Shown piece by piece: positions 34,495 to 41,681 of a DNA stretch of 64,000 nt. Position 1 is the stretch's first letter, and each line of letters opens with the position of its first letter. The stretch covers positions 1 through 64,000 of the forward strand of contig NZ_JBIGIA010000005.1 in assembly GCF_043555975.1 (NCBI RefSeq), given 5' to 3'. The notes under the pieces were generated by a model, which worked only from the letters and a program-made list of their open reading frames with translations, was not told the origin of the DNA and did no database searches. A program made the position numbers and the translations under genes. This DNA comes from Pelomonas nitida (GTDB lineage: Bacteria > Pseudomonadota > Gammaproteobacteria > Burkholderiales > Burkholderiaceae_C).

Positions 34495-35162
34495 GCGCGG
34501 TACTCGCCACGGAGCGCAAGACCATGGACGACCTGCCCGTCTCTCCGCTTGAATTCGCGCACCAGAAATACTTCGTGCAGAAGGTCAAGGTCGGCGAGGA
34601 CTTCATCGGCGTGCCGCGCCTGGACGCCTTCGTCGCGCTGTGCGCCGACAAACGCGTGCTGCACGTCGGCTGCGTGGACTGGCCCATCACCGACCTGAAG
34701 CGCTCGCTGCACCTGCAGCTGGACGCGCACTGCACGCTCGACGGCTTCGACATCCACGGCGAAGCCTTCGAGCTGATGCGCCCGCACCTCAAGGGCCAGC
34801 TCTACAGCGACTGGGCCGACGTGACGGGCCGCTACGACACCGTGCTGGTACCGGAAGTCATGGAGCACGTGCCCGATGTGCAGGGCTTCCTGCGGCAGCT
34901 CGATGCCTTGGGCGCCGACCAGTACCTGCTCACGGTGCCCGACGCCTATTCCTGCTTTCGCCGCCACTTCGACTACAACAGCGGCGCCCAGACCTTCGTC
35001 GAGGTCGTCCACCCCGACCACAACTGCTGGTACACGCCTTTCACGCTGGCCAACGTGATCCGCAAGTACACGCCGTGGCAACTGGACGGCATGTTCTTCT
35101 TCAACGGCATGTCGCTGCTGGGCGCCTGCAGCCGGCCCGCCTCGAGCGAGACGGGCGCATAA
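34491..35162 (+). CDS. Class I SAM-dependent methyltransferase
   Basis: The protein has 223 residues from the ATG at 34491 that overlaps the GT32 stop. The SAM-binding glycine loop is modified to RVLHVGCVDWP. The acidic loop and post-II region are in VLVPEVMEHVPDVQGFLRQL, followed by a conserved NCWYTPFTLANVI. The pattern fits sugar or glycan methyltransferases encoded beside glycosyltransferases. The acceptor is not known. Confidence 0.72.
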   Translation: MSAVLATERKTMDDLPVSPLEFAHQKYFVQKVKVGEDFIGVPRLDAFVALCADKRVLHVGCVDWPITDLKRSLHLQLDAHCTLDGFDIHGEAFELMRPHLKGQLYSDWADVTGRYDTVLVPEVMEHVPDVQGFLRQLDALGADQYLLTVPDAYSCFRRHFDYNSGAQTFVEVVHPDHNCWYTPFTLANVIRKYTPWQLDGMFFFNGMSLLGACSRPASSETGA

Positions 35163-35183
35163 GCGCGGCGGCCGAGCAAGCGG

Positions 35184-37265
35184 TCAACGCGGCTCGGCAG
35201 GCACGACCAGGTCGCGCGGCGCCTCACCCGCCTGCGCGCGGCGCAGCGCCTCGACGTAGGCCGCCTCCAGATGCCGCGTGAAGCGCGGCGTGTCGAACAG
35301 CGGCGACGCGTCACGGCCGGCCAGCCGCTGCTGGACGGCCGCCAGCGCGCCCGGCTCGCGAGCCAGGCGGATGGCGGTCGCCACATAGGCCACGCGGTCT
35401 GCGGCCACCAGGTCCGGCAGGCCCACGGCCTGCAGCAGGCTGGCCGCCACGCGCGCGGCGAACGAGCGGCCGGCTTGTGTCAGCACCGGCACCCCCATCC
35501 ACAGCGCATCGCTGGCCGTCGTGCCGGCGTTGTAGGGCAAGGTGTCGAGGAACAAGTCCGCCGCTGCAAGGTGGGCCAGGTAGGCCTCGCGCGGCATGCG
35601 GCGCGCGAACACCAGGCGCTGCGGGTCCAGCCCGGCCGCCAGCGCCTGGCGGCGCAGGTTGGCGGCGGCCTCGTCGTCCTCCTCGATCAACCACAGCACG
35701 CTGCCCGGCACGGCCGCCAGGATGTCCACCCAGGCCGCGAACTGCGCCGGCGCGATCTTGCAGGGGTTGTTGAAGCAGCCGTAGACGAAGCCCTGCGCCG
35801 GCAGCCCGGCCGCCGCACGCGACAGCGCAGCCGGCCGTGGGCGGCGCCGGTCGTTGGCCTGGTAGCTCGGCAGCAGCACGAGCCGCTCGTCATAGGCGTC
35901 GCGCACCTCGGGCGGCACCAGCGTCGCGTCGGCCAACAGATAGTCATAGGCCGGCGACCCGGCCGTGCCCAGCGTGCCCAGGTACTGCATCTGCACCGGC
36001 GCCGCACGCGCGGCGAAGATGCCGCAGCGGGCGCCGTCGGTGAGGCCGGTCAGGTCCACCGCCACGTCGACGCCCAGGCTGCGGGCCAGCTCGGCGATCT
36101 CCACGTCGGACAGCGACTCCACATCCACGAAGCGATCAAAGGCCCCGCGCAGCCGCTGCTGCATCGGGTCGTCGACGGCGGCGCCGTAGTTCAGCGCGAT
36201 GACCTCGAAGCGCGCGCGGTCGTGCAGCTCGATCACCTCGGCCATCAGGAAGGACACTGGGTGCTCGCGGAAGTCCCGTGACACATAGGCCACCCGCACG
36301 CGCGGCCCCGGTGTGGGGCACGGCGCGGCCCCGGCGCGCGGCGGGAACGCCTGCGCCGCCCAGATGCGGGCGGCCTGCTGCTGCGCCACCGGGTCGTCCA
36401 GCACGGCCTGCAAGGCCAGCGGCTGGATGACGCGCCGGCCCTGGCCGACGGCCTCGCGCAGGGCGGCCACGCGGGCATCGAACTGCTCCCAGCGGTGCAG
36501 GTGCATCGCCGCATACAGGCGCAGCCCCGGCAGCCAGTCGCTTGCGGGCTGCAGCGCGGCGGCGCGGTCCAGGTCGGCCAGCGCCGCAGGGAACTGGCGC
36601 GCCAGCAGGCGCAGGTTGCCGCGGTTGTTCAGCGCTTCGGCCAGGTCGGGCTGCAGCGCCAGCGCGCGGTCGTAGGCCTGCAAGGCCTCGGTGCCCCGGT
36701 GCAGCTGGCGCAGCGCGATGCCGCGCAGGTTCAGCGCCTCGGCGGTCTCGGGTACGGTGTCCAGCTCGGCCAGCGCGCGGGCCCATTGGCCCTGCTTCAG
36801 CCGCACGCGGGCGCGCTCGATGCGATAGGCCGGCACCTCGGGGGCGGCCTGAACGGCGCGGTCCAGCGCTGCCAGCGCGGCGTCCAGCTCGCCGCGACCG
36901 ATGTGCGCCAGGGCCAGCGCGTGGTGGGCGGCCGCATGGCCGGGCTGCAACGCCACGGCGCGCTGGTAGGCCTGGCTGGCCTCGGCCGGCCGGCCCAGTT
37001 CGGTGAGCGCCACGCCCCAGTTGTAGAACGGCGCGGCTGCCGCCGGCGGCAGCTGGCAGCGCGTGGCGTAGCAGCGCTCGGCACGCGCCCACTGGCCGGC
37101 GCCCGCCAGCAGGTTGCCCAGCCGCAGCCAGGCCTCGGGCTCACGCGGGAAACGGCTGACGGCCTGCGTCAGCAACTGCGCCGCCTCGCTCGCCTGACCG
37201 GCTGCCTGCAGCGCGGCAGCCCGCTGCACGAGGGCCGCGCTGGCGCCGGGTCGTGCGGGCTTCAT
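35184..37265 (-). CDS. TPR protein with O-GlcNAc-transferase-like (GT41) domain
   Basis: The protein has 693 residues. Residues 1-260 are tetratricopeptide repeats (for example YNWGVALTELGRPAEASQAYQRAVALQPGHAAAHHALALAHIGRGELDAALAALDRA). Residues 320-680 form the SPINDLY/OGT catalytic region: RVAYVSRDFREHPVSFLMAEVIELHDR, VDVAVDLTGLTDG, VQMQYLGTLGTAGSPAYDYLLAD, and the UDP-sugar loop LDTLPYNAGTTASDALWMGVPVLT. Relatives glycosylate proteins on Ser/Thr, including flagellins. It lies 40 bases downstream of flhC on the same strand, so it is probably transcribed with the master regulator genes. Confidence 0.87.
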   Translation of the reverse strand: MKPARPGASAALVQRAAALQAAGQASEAAQLLTQAVSRFPREPEAWLRLGNLLAGAGQWARAERCYATRCQLPPAAAAPFYNWGVALTELGRPAEASQAYQRAVALQPGHAAAHHALALAHIGRGELDAALAALDRAVQAAPEVPAYRIERARVRLKQGQWARALAELDTVPETAEALNLRGIALRQLHRGTEALQAYDRALALQPDLAEALNNRGNLRLLARQFPAALADLDRAAALQPASDWLPGLRLYAAMHLHRWEQFDARVAALREAVGQGRRVIQPLALQAVLDDPVAQQQAARIWAAQAFPPRAGAAPCPTPGPRVRVAYVSRDFREHPVSFLMAEVIELHDRARFEVIALNYGAAVDDPMQQRLRGAFDRFVDVESLSDVEIAELARSLGVDVAVDLTGLTDGARCGIFAARAAPVQMQYLGTLGTAGSPAYDYLLADATLVPPEVRDAYDERLVLLPSYQANDRRRPRPAALSRAAAGLPAQGFVYGCFNNPCKIAPAQFAAWVDILAAVPGSVLWLIEEDDEAAANLRRQALAAGLDPQRLVFARRMPREAYLAHLAAADLFLDTLPYNAGTTASDALWMGVPVLTQAGRSFAARVAASLLQAVGLPDLVAADRVAYVATAIRLAREPGALAAVQQRLAGRDASPLFDTPRFTRHLEAAYVEALRRAQAGEAPRDLVVPAEPR

Positions 37266-37305
37266 GCGGCGGGCCTGTGGTGTGGGTCAGGCGCCGGGCG
37301 GGAGC

Positions 37306-37842
37306 TCAGTGCATCTGGATGGAACCTTGCGCACGGCCCTTGCCAGCGCGCGCCGGCGGGTTGCACAGGCCGCAGATGAAGTGGCGGGACATCTCGTGCG
37401 GATGCGTCACGAACTGACCGCCGCACTTGGAGCACTTGGTCAGCGACAGCATGCCGTTGTCGACGAACTTGACGAGACGCCAGGCTCGGGTGACCGACAG
37501 CATCGCCTCCAGGCCTTGCGCCTGCGTCTGCTCCTGGTAGAGCTGGTAGGCCTTGATGACGGTGTCGATCTCGTCCATCTCGGCAGCCTTGTTCAGGTAC
37601 TCGTGGATGTTCAGGAACAGGCTGGCGTGGATGTTGGGCTGCCAGGTCATGAACCAGTCGGTCGAGAACGGCAGCTGGCCCTTCGACGGCGACTTGCCGC
37701 TCACTTCTTTATAGAGGCGCAGCAGGCGCTCGTAGGACAGGTCGGTCTCCGACTCCAGAACCTGCAGCCGCGCGCCCAGATGGATCAGCTGAACGGCACG
37801 TTCGATCTGCTTGGCTTCGGTGAGGATGCTCTTGACGCGCAT
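37306..37842 (-). CDS. flhC: Flagellar master transcription activator subunit FlhC
   Basis: FlhC with FlhD forms the FlhD4C2 activator of early flagellar operons. The protein has 178 residues. The zinc site is intact with cysteines C137 and C140 (TKCSKCGGQF) and C157 and C160 (FICGLCNPP), the same numbering as in E. coli. The N-terminal MRVKSILTEAKQIERAVQLIHLGARLQVLE and the central TDWFMTWQPNIHASLFLNIHEYL are highly conserved. A good ribosome-binding site (GGAGCCCACC) precedes the ATG. Confidence 0.97.
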   Translation of the reverse strand: MRVKSILTEAKQIERAVQLIHLGARLQVLESETDLSYERLLRLYKEVSGKSPSKGQLPFSTDWFMTWQPNIHASLFLNIHEYLNKAAEMDEIDTVIKAYQLYQEQTQAQGLEAMLSVTRAWRLVKFVDNGMLSLTKCSKCGGQFVTHPHEMSRHFICGLCNPPARAGKGRAQGSIQMH

Positions 37843-37941
37843 GGTGGGCTCCTGGAATCGGTATGAGTTCGGTGTTCGGTCAGGGGATGTCGCGAAGGGG
37901 TCAGCCCCTGAGCGATCGCCACCCCGCCGGGGGTCAACAGT

Positions 37942-38262
37942 TCAGGCGTGTTCGTGGCGGCCAGCCATCAGGATGGACGCATGCAGACGCGACACCGACT
38001 CGTTCACGCCCGGCTTGCTGTGGTTGGTCAGCAGGCCCCACACCAGGTCGTCGCTCATGCGGAAGGCGCACAGCAGCGTGTTGCCGGAGGCGATCTTCAT
38101 GATCTGCGCCGGGCTCAGCGTGCCGATCAACGTGGCCGTTTCCTCGCTGATGCCCAGGCGGTAGAGCGCCTGCTCGCGGTCCGCACGGATGAGGCTCTGG
38201 GCCAGCATCAGGTAGGACAGGTTGGCTTCACGGATCTCGGCGAGCATTTGGTCGGCGTTCAT
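37942..38262 (-). CDS. flhD: Flagellar master transcription activator subunit FlhD
   Basis: The protein has 106 residues, slightly shorter than the enteric protein. The N-terminal helix AEIREANLSYLMLAQSLIRADREQALYRLGISEETATLI is the FlhD dimer core. A GGAG ribosome-binding site precedes the ATG at 38262. FlhC follows after 99 bases. Cells with flhDC are mostly beta- and gammaproteobacteria, which supports the taxonomic call. Confidence 0.96.
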   Translation of the reverse strand: MNADQMLAEIREANLSYLMLAQSLIRADREQALYRLGISEETATLIGTLSPAQIMKIASGNTLLCAFRMSDDLVWGLLTNHSKPGVNESVSRLHASILMAGRHEHA

Positions 38263-38568
38263 GGCGGGTCTCCGTTTTCAGAGGTAGCGGGGAGTTGCAG
38301 GTCAGTGAAACGGATTGTGTTGACCCGGCTTCTCCGGCGATATCAGGCTCTGTCGGTGCGCCGCGTCACCCTGGCAGGAAGGGCTTGTCAGGCAAATTCC
38401 TACAAGGCTGTCCACCCCTCGCCCAGCGCCGCCCTGTCGAACACAGGCGTGCCCGGTCGGCCCGCGGGGGACGGCTTCACACGCGGCAAGCATGAAATGA
38501 ATCGCTCAAACACCAGGGCCCCGCAGCTTTCGCTGGCGGGGCCCTGTGAGGGGATGCTGTGACAGGTG
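38263..38568. other. Region upstream of flhD and the TPR-gene terminator
   Basis: This is 306 bases without a credible gene. It must hold the flhD promoter(s) on the minus strand, but I cannot pick a clear -35/-10 pair. The left part includes AT-richer words (AATCCGTTTCACTGACC on the minus strand). The right end holds a strong hairpin at 38514-38546. Confidence 0.55.
38514..38546 (-). terminator. Strong hairpin terminator after the TPR gene
   Basis: CAGGGCCCCGC (38514-38524) pairs with GCGGGGCCCTG (38536-38546) over 11 bp, extended by AGC/GCT inside the loop. It lies 22 bases past the stop of the minus-strand TPR gene. The trailing minus-strand sequence GGTGTTTGAG is only weakly T-rich. It also insulates flhD. 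Confidence 0.65.
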
Positions 38569-39033
38569 TCAGTCGCGGGTGCGGCGCAGGCGCTCCAGCT
38601 CGATCATCGCCACCGGCAGCAGCTCCGGCGCCTCGGCCTGCAGGCTGTCGCGCCCCGGGCCTTGCTGGAGTTCGTTGAGCACCCCGATGGCCCGGTCGAC
38701 CTCGCCCCGCCCCGACAGCGCAAACGCCAGCGTGTAGAGGCTCGGGCCGTGCAGAGGCCGGGACTGCAGCGCACGGTCGGCATAGCCCGCCGCATGCTCC
38801 AGCTTGCCGGCGGCCAGCAGCAGCGCCGCCATGTCCGACAGCAGGTCGTGGCTCAGCGGCTCGTCCTGCAGTGCGTCATAGAGCAGGCCCAGGCCACCAC
38901 CGATGTTGCCCTTGGCCGCTTCGGCGAACGCCGCATTGCGGGCCCGCGCCAGCAACAGCTTGGGGTCGTTGCTGGGCACGGCAACGGGGCGGTGGGCGTT
39001 CTTGGCGCGGTTGGACGAGGACAGGGCTCGCAT
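38569..39033 (-). CDS. Small TPR-repeat protein under a sigma-28-type promoter
   Basis: The protein has 154 residues. The first 25 are basic and probably unstructured. Then come TPR-like helical pairs (LLLARARNAAFAEAAKGNIGGGLGLLYDALQDEPLSHDLLSDMAALLLAAGKLEHAAGYADRALQSRPLHGPSLYTLAFALSGRGEVDRAIGVL). There is no signal peptide. A FliA-type promoter lies 25 bases upstream and the gene is divergent from fliC1, so it should be expressed with the filament genes. It may be a chaperone, an export adaptor or an accessory factor for flagellin modification. I do not recognise a characterised homologue. Confidence 0.75.
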   Translation of the reverse strand: MRALSSSNRAKNAHRPVAVPSNDPKLLLARARNAAFAEAAKGNIGGGLGLLYDALQDEPLSHDLLSDMAALLLAAGKLEHAAGYADRALQSRPLHGPSLYTLAFALSGRGEVDRAIGVLNELQQGPGRDSLQAEAPELLPVAMIELERLRRTRD

Positions 39034-39057
39034 GACGATGCTCCAGACCGGCGCAGG

Positions 39058-39084
39058 GGTTCGGCCGGGATGGGTCGCACTTTA
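39058..39084 (-). promoter_or_regulatory. Sigma-28-type promoter of the TPR gene
   Basis: On the minus strand TAAA (39084-39081), 15 bases and GCCGAACC (39065-39058) match the FliA consensus in both elements. The predicted start near 39051 gives a leader of about 18 bases. Confidence 0.7.
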
Positions 39085-39101
39085 GGAAGCGCCCGGGCCG
39101 T

Positions 39102-39170
39102 CGATCCAACGAAAAGCCGGGCGATCCCGGTACGGTTTTCGCGCCAGCGGCCGATCCAACGAACAGCCGG
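39102..39170. repeat. Two 19-bp direct repeats 50 bp apart between divergent promoters
   Basis: CGATCCAACGAAAAGCCGG at 39102-39120 recurs as CGATCCAACGAACAGCCGG at 39152-39170 with one mismatch. The centre-to-centre distance is exactly 50 bases, close to five helical turns. Both copies lie between the minus-strand TPR promoter and the fliC1 promoter. This is the layout of paired operator sites. Confidence 0.7.
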
Positions 39171-39216
39171 TTGGAACTTCTTTTATTCAAAAGATCACGA
39201 CCTTGACAAATCGGCC

Positions 39217-39244
39217 TAAAGAAACATCAGCCGCACACCGATAG
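39217..39244 (+). promoter_or_regulatory. Sigma-28-type promoter of fliC1
   Basis: TAAA (39217-39220), 16 bases and ACCGATAG (39237-39244) resemble the FliA consensus. The gene starts at 39471, so the transcript would have a leader of roughly 220 bases, much longer than those of the other late genes here. Confidence 0.65.
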
Positions 39245-39470
39245 CCATCCCAACGGCGCTGAAAACAGTTCCGTGGTCCGGCTGGAAAGCTAACGATGTG
39301 TGGAATCGCTCTAGGGCGGGGCCGCACCTCGGCGGAAGACCAGCGTCGGGCGTCGCCGCAAGAGCCTGCCGCAAGGTGGGCCCGCGCGGATCGCACGGGT
39401 GCCGCACCCGGGCACCTGGGTCTTCGTCCGGCGCTGTTGCCGGGATATCTCTAGCTAAAGGAAGCGCATC
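39245..39470 (+). other. Long 5' leader region of fliC1
   Basis: These 226 bases between the predicted promoter and the fliC1 start contain no open frame of note. They include GC-rich inverted pieces (CCTGCCGCAAGGTGGGCCCG, GCACGGGTGCCGCACCCG) that could fold. An AGGAAGCGCATC stretch directly before the ATG supplies the ribosome-binding site. Confidence 0.5.
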
Positions 39471-40334
39471 ATGGCCTCGGTCATCAACACCAATCTGCTG
39501 TCGCTGAACGCGCAGCGCAACACGGCAGCCACGCAATCGTCGCTGGCCACGTCCATGCAACGCCTGTCGTCGGGCCTGCGCGTCAACTCCGCCAAGGACG
39601 ACGCCGCCGGCCTGGCCATCTCGGAGCGCCTGAACGCCCAGGTGCGCGGCTCCAACGTCGCCATCCGCAATTCCAACGACGGCATCTCGCTGTCGCAGAC
39701 GGCTGAAGGCGCGCTGTCCAAGGTGAACGACTCGCTGCAGCGCATGCGTGAACTGGCGGTCCAGGCCCGCAACGCCACCAACACCAGCGCCGACAAGGAC
39801 TCGCTGGACAAGGAATTCGGCGAACTCGCCAAGGAAATCCAGCGCGTGCTGGGCGGCACCACCTTCAACGGCCGCGCCATCCTGGCCACCGAGTCGGGCA
39901 CGCAGACCTTCCAGGTCGGCGCCAACACGACCTCCAATGACCGCATCGACGTCGTGACGACGAACATGACGACGGACGGCACCATCACGGCCGTGGCCGG
40001 CACCGACAACACCGGCGCAGGCCGCGCGGTCATCGACAACAGCGCCGCCGGCGCCGACATCGACACCGTCATCGATGACATCGACACCGCCATCAACACG
40101 GTCAGCTCCGAGCGCGCAACGCTGGGCGCATCGCAAAACCGCCTCGACCAGGTCATCTCCAACCTGCAGATCTCGGTGGAAAACCAGAGCGCTGCGAAGA
40201 GCCGCATCACCGATGCCGACTTCGCCCAGGAAACCGCCAACATGTCCCGAGCGAACATCCTGCAGCAGGCCGGTAACGCCATGATCGCCCAGGCGAATCA
40301 GGTGCCGTCGCAAGTGCTGTCGTTGCTTCGATGA
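39471..40334 (+). CDS. fliC: Flagellin FliC, copy 1
   Basis: Filament subunit, 287 residues. The N-terminal D0/D1 region reads ASVINTNLLSLNAQRNTAAT, LSSGLRVNSAKDDAAGLAI. The C-terminal D1/D0 region ends with NILQQAGNAMIAQANQVPSQVLSLLR. The central surface part is very short (about residues 150-200), so D2/D3 domains are absent. The Thr/Ser-rich middle (TTNMTTDGTITAVAGTDNTGAG) is a possible O-glycosylation region. It is closest to copy 2; copy 3 is more divergent. Confidence 0.97.
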   Translation: MASVINTNLLSLNAQRNTAATQSSLATSMQRLSSGLRVNSAKDDAAGLAISERLNAQVRGSNVAIRNSNDGISLSQTAEGALSKVNDSLQRMRELAVQARNATNTSADKDSLDKEFGELAKEIQRVLGGTTFNGRAILATESGTQTFQVGANTTSNDRIDVVTTNMTTDGTITAVAGTDNTGAGRAVIDNSAAGADIDTVIDDIDTAINTVSSERATLGASQNRLDQVISNLQISVENQSAAKSRITDADFAQETANMSRANILQQAGNAMIAQANQVPSQVLSLLR

Positions 40335-40339
40335 CGCCG

Positions 40340-40358
40340 GGCCAGCACCGCTGGCCCT
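40340..40358 (+). terminator. Hairpin after fliC1
   Basis: GGGCCAGC (40340-40347) and GCTGGCCC (40351-40358) form an 8-bp stem directly after the fliC1 stop. It lacks a T-run and may protect the 3' end rather than terminate. Confidence 0.45.
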
Positions 40359-40420
40359 GAGTGAAACGTCCACGCTGAAGACGGAAGTCCTCACGCCACC
40401 AGCACAAGCACCTTGAACGC

Positions 40421-40447
40421 CGCCCCGCCACCGCGGGGGGCGCTTTT
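40421..40447 (+). terminator. Probable intrinsic terminator between fliC1 and fliC2
   Basis: CGCCCCGC pairs with GCGGGG..GCG, followed by CTTTTG. The stem ends just before the fliC2 promoter, so the two flagellin genes are separate transcription units. Confidence 0.6.
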
Positions 40448-40468
40448 GAGGCGCCGTGCAAAAAGGAT

Positions 40469-40496
40469 TCAAGTCAGTCCATCGTCTCGACGATAA
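40469..40496 (+). promoter_or_regulatory. Sigma-28-type promoter of fliC2
   Basis: TCAA (40469-40472), 16 bases and GACGATAA (40489-40496), one mismatch from GCCGATAA. The predicted start near 40503 gives a leader of about 64 bases. Confidence 0.7.
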
Positions 40497-40566
40497 GCAT
40501 CTCAACGGGTTCGCGATTCATTCGAGGACTACGTACCAGACGCCTCGTCAACGAAAGGATTGAGCC

Positions 40567-41436
40567 ATGCCCCAGGTCATCAACACCAACCTCGCCTCGC
40601 TGAATGCCCAGCGCAACACAGCGATGTCCCAGTCGTCGCTCACGGTCTCCATGCAGCGGCTGTCTTCCGGCCTGCGTGTGAACTCGGCCAAGGACGACGC
40701 CGCCGGCCTGGCCATCGCCGAGCGCATGAACGCCCAGGTGCGCGGCATGAACGTCGCCATCCGCAACGCCAACGACGGCATCTCGCTGGCGCAGACGGCC
40801 GAAGGTGCGTTGTCCAAGGTCGGCGACTCGCTGCAGCGCATGCGTGAGTTGGCGGTCCAGGCCCGCAACGCCACCAACACCAGCGCCGACAAGGATTCCC
40901 TGGACAAGGAATTCGGCGAACTCGCCAAGGAAATCCAGCGCGTGCTGGCCGGCACCACCTTCAACGGCAAGGCCGTGCTGGCCGCGTCCGACGCGGGCAC
41001 GCAGACCTTCCAGGTCGGCGCCAACACGACCGGCAACGACCGCATCGACATCGTCACGACCGACATGACGGCCGATGCCACCATCACGTCCGTCGCCGGC
41101 ACCGACAACACCGGCGCGGGCCGCTCCACCATCGACAGCACGGCCACCGGCGCCGACATCGACACGGTGATCACCGGCATCGACGCCGCGCTGGACAAGG
41201 TCAACGGCGAGCGCGCCACGCTGGGCGCCTCGCAGAACCGCTTCGACGCCGTCATCTCCAACCTGCAGGTGGCCGTGGAGAACCAGAGCGCCTCGCGCAG
41301 CCGCATCATGGACGCCGACTTCGCCGCCGAAACGGCCAACCTGAGCCGCGCGCAGATCCTGCAGCAGGCCGGCAACACCATGGTGGCGCAGGCCAACCAG
41401 CTGCCCCAGCAAGTGCTGGCCCTGCTGCGCAGCTGA
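40567..41436 (+). CDS. Flagellin, copy 2
   Basis: The protein has 289 residues and is nearly co-linear with copy 1: PQVINTNLASLNAQRNTAMS at the N-terminus, the same NTSADKDSLDKEFGELAKEIQRVL block, and a similar threonine-rich centre (TTDMTADATITSVAGTDNTGAG). It ends NTMVAQANQLPQQVLALLRS. It has its own sigma-28 promoter and terminator, so its amount can be set independently of copy 1. It arose by tandem duplication. Confidence 0.97.
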   Translation: MPQVINTNLASLNAQRNTAMSQSSLTVSMQRLSSGLRVNSAKDDAAGLAIAERMNAQVRGMNVAIRNANDGISLAQTAEGALSKVGDSLQRMRELAVQARNATNTSADKDSLDKEFGELAKEIQRVLAGTTFNGKAVLAASDAGTQTFQVGANTTGNDRIDIVTTDMTADATITSVAGTDNTGAGRSTIDSTATGADIDTVITGIDAALDKVNGERATLGASQNRFDAVISNLQVAVENQSASRSRIMDADFAAETANLSRAQILQQAGNTMVAQANQLPQQVLALLRS

Positions 41437-41448
41437 CGCAACCACCGC

Positions 41449-41469
41449 GGGCTTGAACGCCCTTTTTTT
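41449..41469 (+). terminator. Intrinsic terminator after fliC2
   Basis: GGGC, a six-base loop and GCCC are followed by seven T residues (41463-41469), 13 bases after the stop codon. The stem is short but the T-run is clear. Confidence 0.65.
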
Positions 41470-41483
41470 CGACGAGGCAACTC

Positions 41484-41512
41484 CCACGGCGCCGGGCCAT
41501 CCGGCGCCGTGG
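41484..41512. other. Perfect 12-bp hairpin between fliC2 and fliC3
   Basis: CCACGGCGCCGG (41484-41495) and CCGGCGCCGTGG (41501-41512) are exact complements with a five-base loop. It lies 15 bases after the T-run terminator. It may be a backup terminator or a protein-binding palindrome. Confidence 0.6.
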
Positions 41513-41681
41513 TGAGCACCCCGACACCCCCACTCCCACCCCGCCTCCGCACCGCTCAGAGGTTTTGATTAGGCCCGGTTTGGCCCGTTGATCGAGCTTT
41601 CGGCAACGACGCGCACTTTCAGAATTCAGCCCATCGGATCGACGCTTCATGCGATCCGGCCGAATTGCCGAGGAGTGCGTA

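Noticed and set aside
41640..41670. Possible FliA promoter of fliC3 (TCGA-N16-GCCGAATT)
   Set aside because: The -35 has a mismatch and the start point would fall within the ribosome-binding site, too close to the ATG.
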